Below the pieces are notes generated by a model. That model saw nothing but the letters and a program-made list of their open reading frames with translations. It was not told the DNA's origin and did not search any database. This document shows positions 62,313 to 64,000 of a DNA stretch of 64,000 bases, piece after piece; within the stretch, counting starts at the first letter, position 1, and every line of letters starts with the position of its first letter. Both the position numbers and the translations under genes were made by a program. This stretch comes from Rotaria socialis (lineage: Eukaryota > Rotifera > Eurotatoria > Philodinida > Philodinidae). The DNA is taken from the NCBI GenBank assembly GCA_905331475.1, contig CAJNYU010000165.1, forward strand, positions 27,618-91,617, given 5' to 3'.

Positions 62313-63678
62313 AATAAAAAGAACTTTAGCGAAAAAAGGTTTCAAATCATGAAACAATGAGTGCATGAAATGTTATAGGATTTAACTGCATAGTATTTTC
62401 TTGTTTCGAAAATCCAATTACTTTCATCCAGATAGATTTATAAGGCATCAAAGATTCTTCAACTGAAAGCAAAAGCAAAAGCAAAAACAAACATAGCAAT
62501 TACTCATAAAAGAAAAAATATTTCTGCTATTATTTCAATCACTGTTACCTATCAAGTATCTGTCTTTCACTTTTCCTTCACTAAAATACTCTTTCATATA
62601 ATTAAATATAATCATTCAAATTCAAGCTCTTTTTCTTGAATAGACTATGTAACTTATGTTATTTTCACTTATGCGTACTAATTTAATGAACTTTCATTTT
62701 TCGATCGTTCTAGATATGGCAATTAGTTGAAAAGATTAAAAATATCAAGTTGGATTGATATGAATCTTAATAAGAGATATAATGAGACTGTTAAATGAGT
62801 GTTAAGCTATTGATTGACATCAAGAATTGTAATTAGCCGCCGGTAGATATATCTTTTCTGTGGATGACGATGGAAAATAGCTTTATATTACATTTTTGTC
62901 AAACTAGAAATCTTAGACTAGACTTGGAAGGATAATCGATATGCAGCTCAAATAAATCTATGTTGCGTATACAGTTACTACTAAATTTATTCGATCAATA
63001 GAGAGAATATTTTGGTTTTATTTATATCACACAACATATGTGAACTGAAGAAATCAAAATTTTGTCATAAAATAAGTCTTAATATCTAATAAACTTACGA
63101 AGATATTCTCGTAAATCTATACACTAGTTCATTTTTAATTGGTAATATAATCATATATTTTCCTCGTTCGTCGAATATTATTCAAGCATTTATTTATTTT
63201 CTCAATCTCGATAATATAAAACTTTATACGTGATTTATCATTCGAAAAAGTACATTGTTTTCAACACGATGAACTAACCGATTTTATTGTATCGATGAAA
63301 AAATCAAAAGTCAAAAACCAGTGTTACCCTAGTTCAGAACTAAAATAAATTGGATTTCAAGAATCAAACAGATAGTTCATAAATCATAGTAGCAATAAGA
63401 AGCTGTCAAAATGCCTAACAAGGACTTAGATTCATACTGAATGAAATATCGGAGACATTAAAGAAACATACACTTAACTAATCACTTTTATCTACGTCAA
63501 ATAGCGCTCTTTAGTTCAAGTTACAGTTATCATCGGATTTTTTTGTTTTACTGTATAACACAACGAATTTTGGTTTATCACAACTGAAATTCCTCAGAAT
63601 CAGCGCTAAATATTATCCCTTTTACTAAAGGAATTTTTAATAATAGAAGCAATCAAAAATAAATTTATTACTTAATAG

Positions 63679-63855
63679 ATCATGATTGGGAATGCATCTT
63701 ATTCAGATTGGTGTGGTTACATAATGTGCTCTACGATTTCGATCTTTTGCAACACATGTCTAATTGTTATGCTAATCCCATGGTACATCAATTTTCTTAC
63801 TAAAAGTGCAGCCAAGTTTACAGTCATTCGCAACGCTGTATGGTCAAGTTGCTGT
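63679..63855 (+). CDS. Candidate exon of a membrane protein, possibly continuing past the window
   Basis: 59 codons between ACTTAATAG and a strong donor GTAAGTA, phase 0 at both ends. They encode a hydrophobic span (STISIFCNTCLIVMLIPWYI) followed by a polar stretch (LTKSAAKFTVIRN). An ATG at 63682 could be the start. No homologue is recognised. The next exon was not found in the remaining 145 bp, so the gene, if real, runs off the right edge. Confidence 0.3.
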
Positions 63856-64000
63856 GTAAGTAAAACATTTTTTCTTAAACTGGCCTCGGATTGCAAGTTT
63901 TTGAAAATGTAGGAATTAGCACAGGATCAAACTTTTTAAAAATACGGGAAAAGGCGTAAAAAATCAGAAAAAGATAGGATATTAAAAATTCGTTGTTTAG

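Overview
This window is eukaryotic nuclear DNA from a small, AT-rich animal genome. The organism is most likely a bdelloid rotifer, perhaps Rotaria-like. That identification is inferred, not proven. It rests on many 45-70 bp GT-AG introns mixed with some of 0.8-2 kb, compact metazoan gene models, splice-acceptor-like sites just upstream of start codons (spliced-leader trans-splicing is known in bdelloids), and one gene of the zinc-finger/coiled-coil type that I associate with bdelloids. There are no prokaryotic operons, CRISPR arrays, rRNA or convincing tRNA genes.

Layout. 1-8343 (+): 3' part of an N4BP2-like gene (P-loop kinase, CUE-like, DUF1771, Smr), with a terminal-inverted-repeat element in an intron. 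9419-10436 (+): UBE2K, seven exons. 13043-13393 (+): uncharacterised single-exon protein. 13.4-24.5 kb: gene-poor, with one dispersed-repeat remnant. 24481-26430 (+): DIRAS-type Ras GTPase with an altered G4 motif and a long tail. 28517-33547 (-): ZDHHC17/HIP14-type ankyrin palmitoyltransferase, convergent with DIRAS. 34721-52792 (+): a same-strand run of seven genes (VPS26, zinc-finger/coiled-coil protein, NOB1, single-pass membrane protein, SAC3/GANP, DHRS7B-like SDR, PRC1/MAP65). Some neighbours are only 85-155 bp apart, with acceptor-like sites next to the downstream ATG. 55320-56235 (-): MAF1, convergent with PRC1. 56.2-64 kb: gene-poor, with an intact-looking non-autonomous hAT element carrying an 8-bp target duplication and some weakly supported exons of small membrane proteins.

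Functionally these are mostly conserved housekeeping genes: ubiquitination (UBE2K), Ras signalling (DIRAS), S-palmitoylation (ZDHHC17), retromer sorting (VPS26), 18S rRNA maturation (NOB1), mRNA export (SAC3/GANP), lipid or steroid redox (SDR), anaphase spindle midzone (PRC1) and Pol III repression (MAF1). I see no defence system or biosynthetic cluster. The points most worth a second look are the possible trans-spliced gene clusters, the changed motif residues in DIRAS and ZDHHC17, the non-autonomous transposons, a split start codon, and a possible alternative terminal exon in SAC3. Exon boundaries were read by eye from GT/AG signals, phase and homology, and every full model listed sums to a multiple of three.
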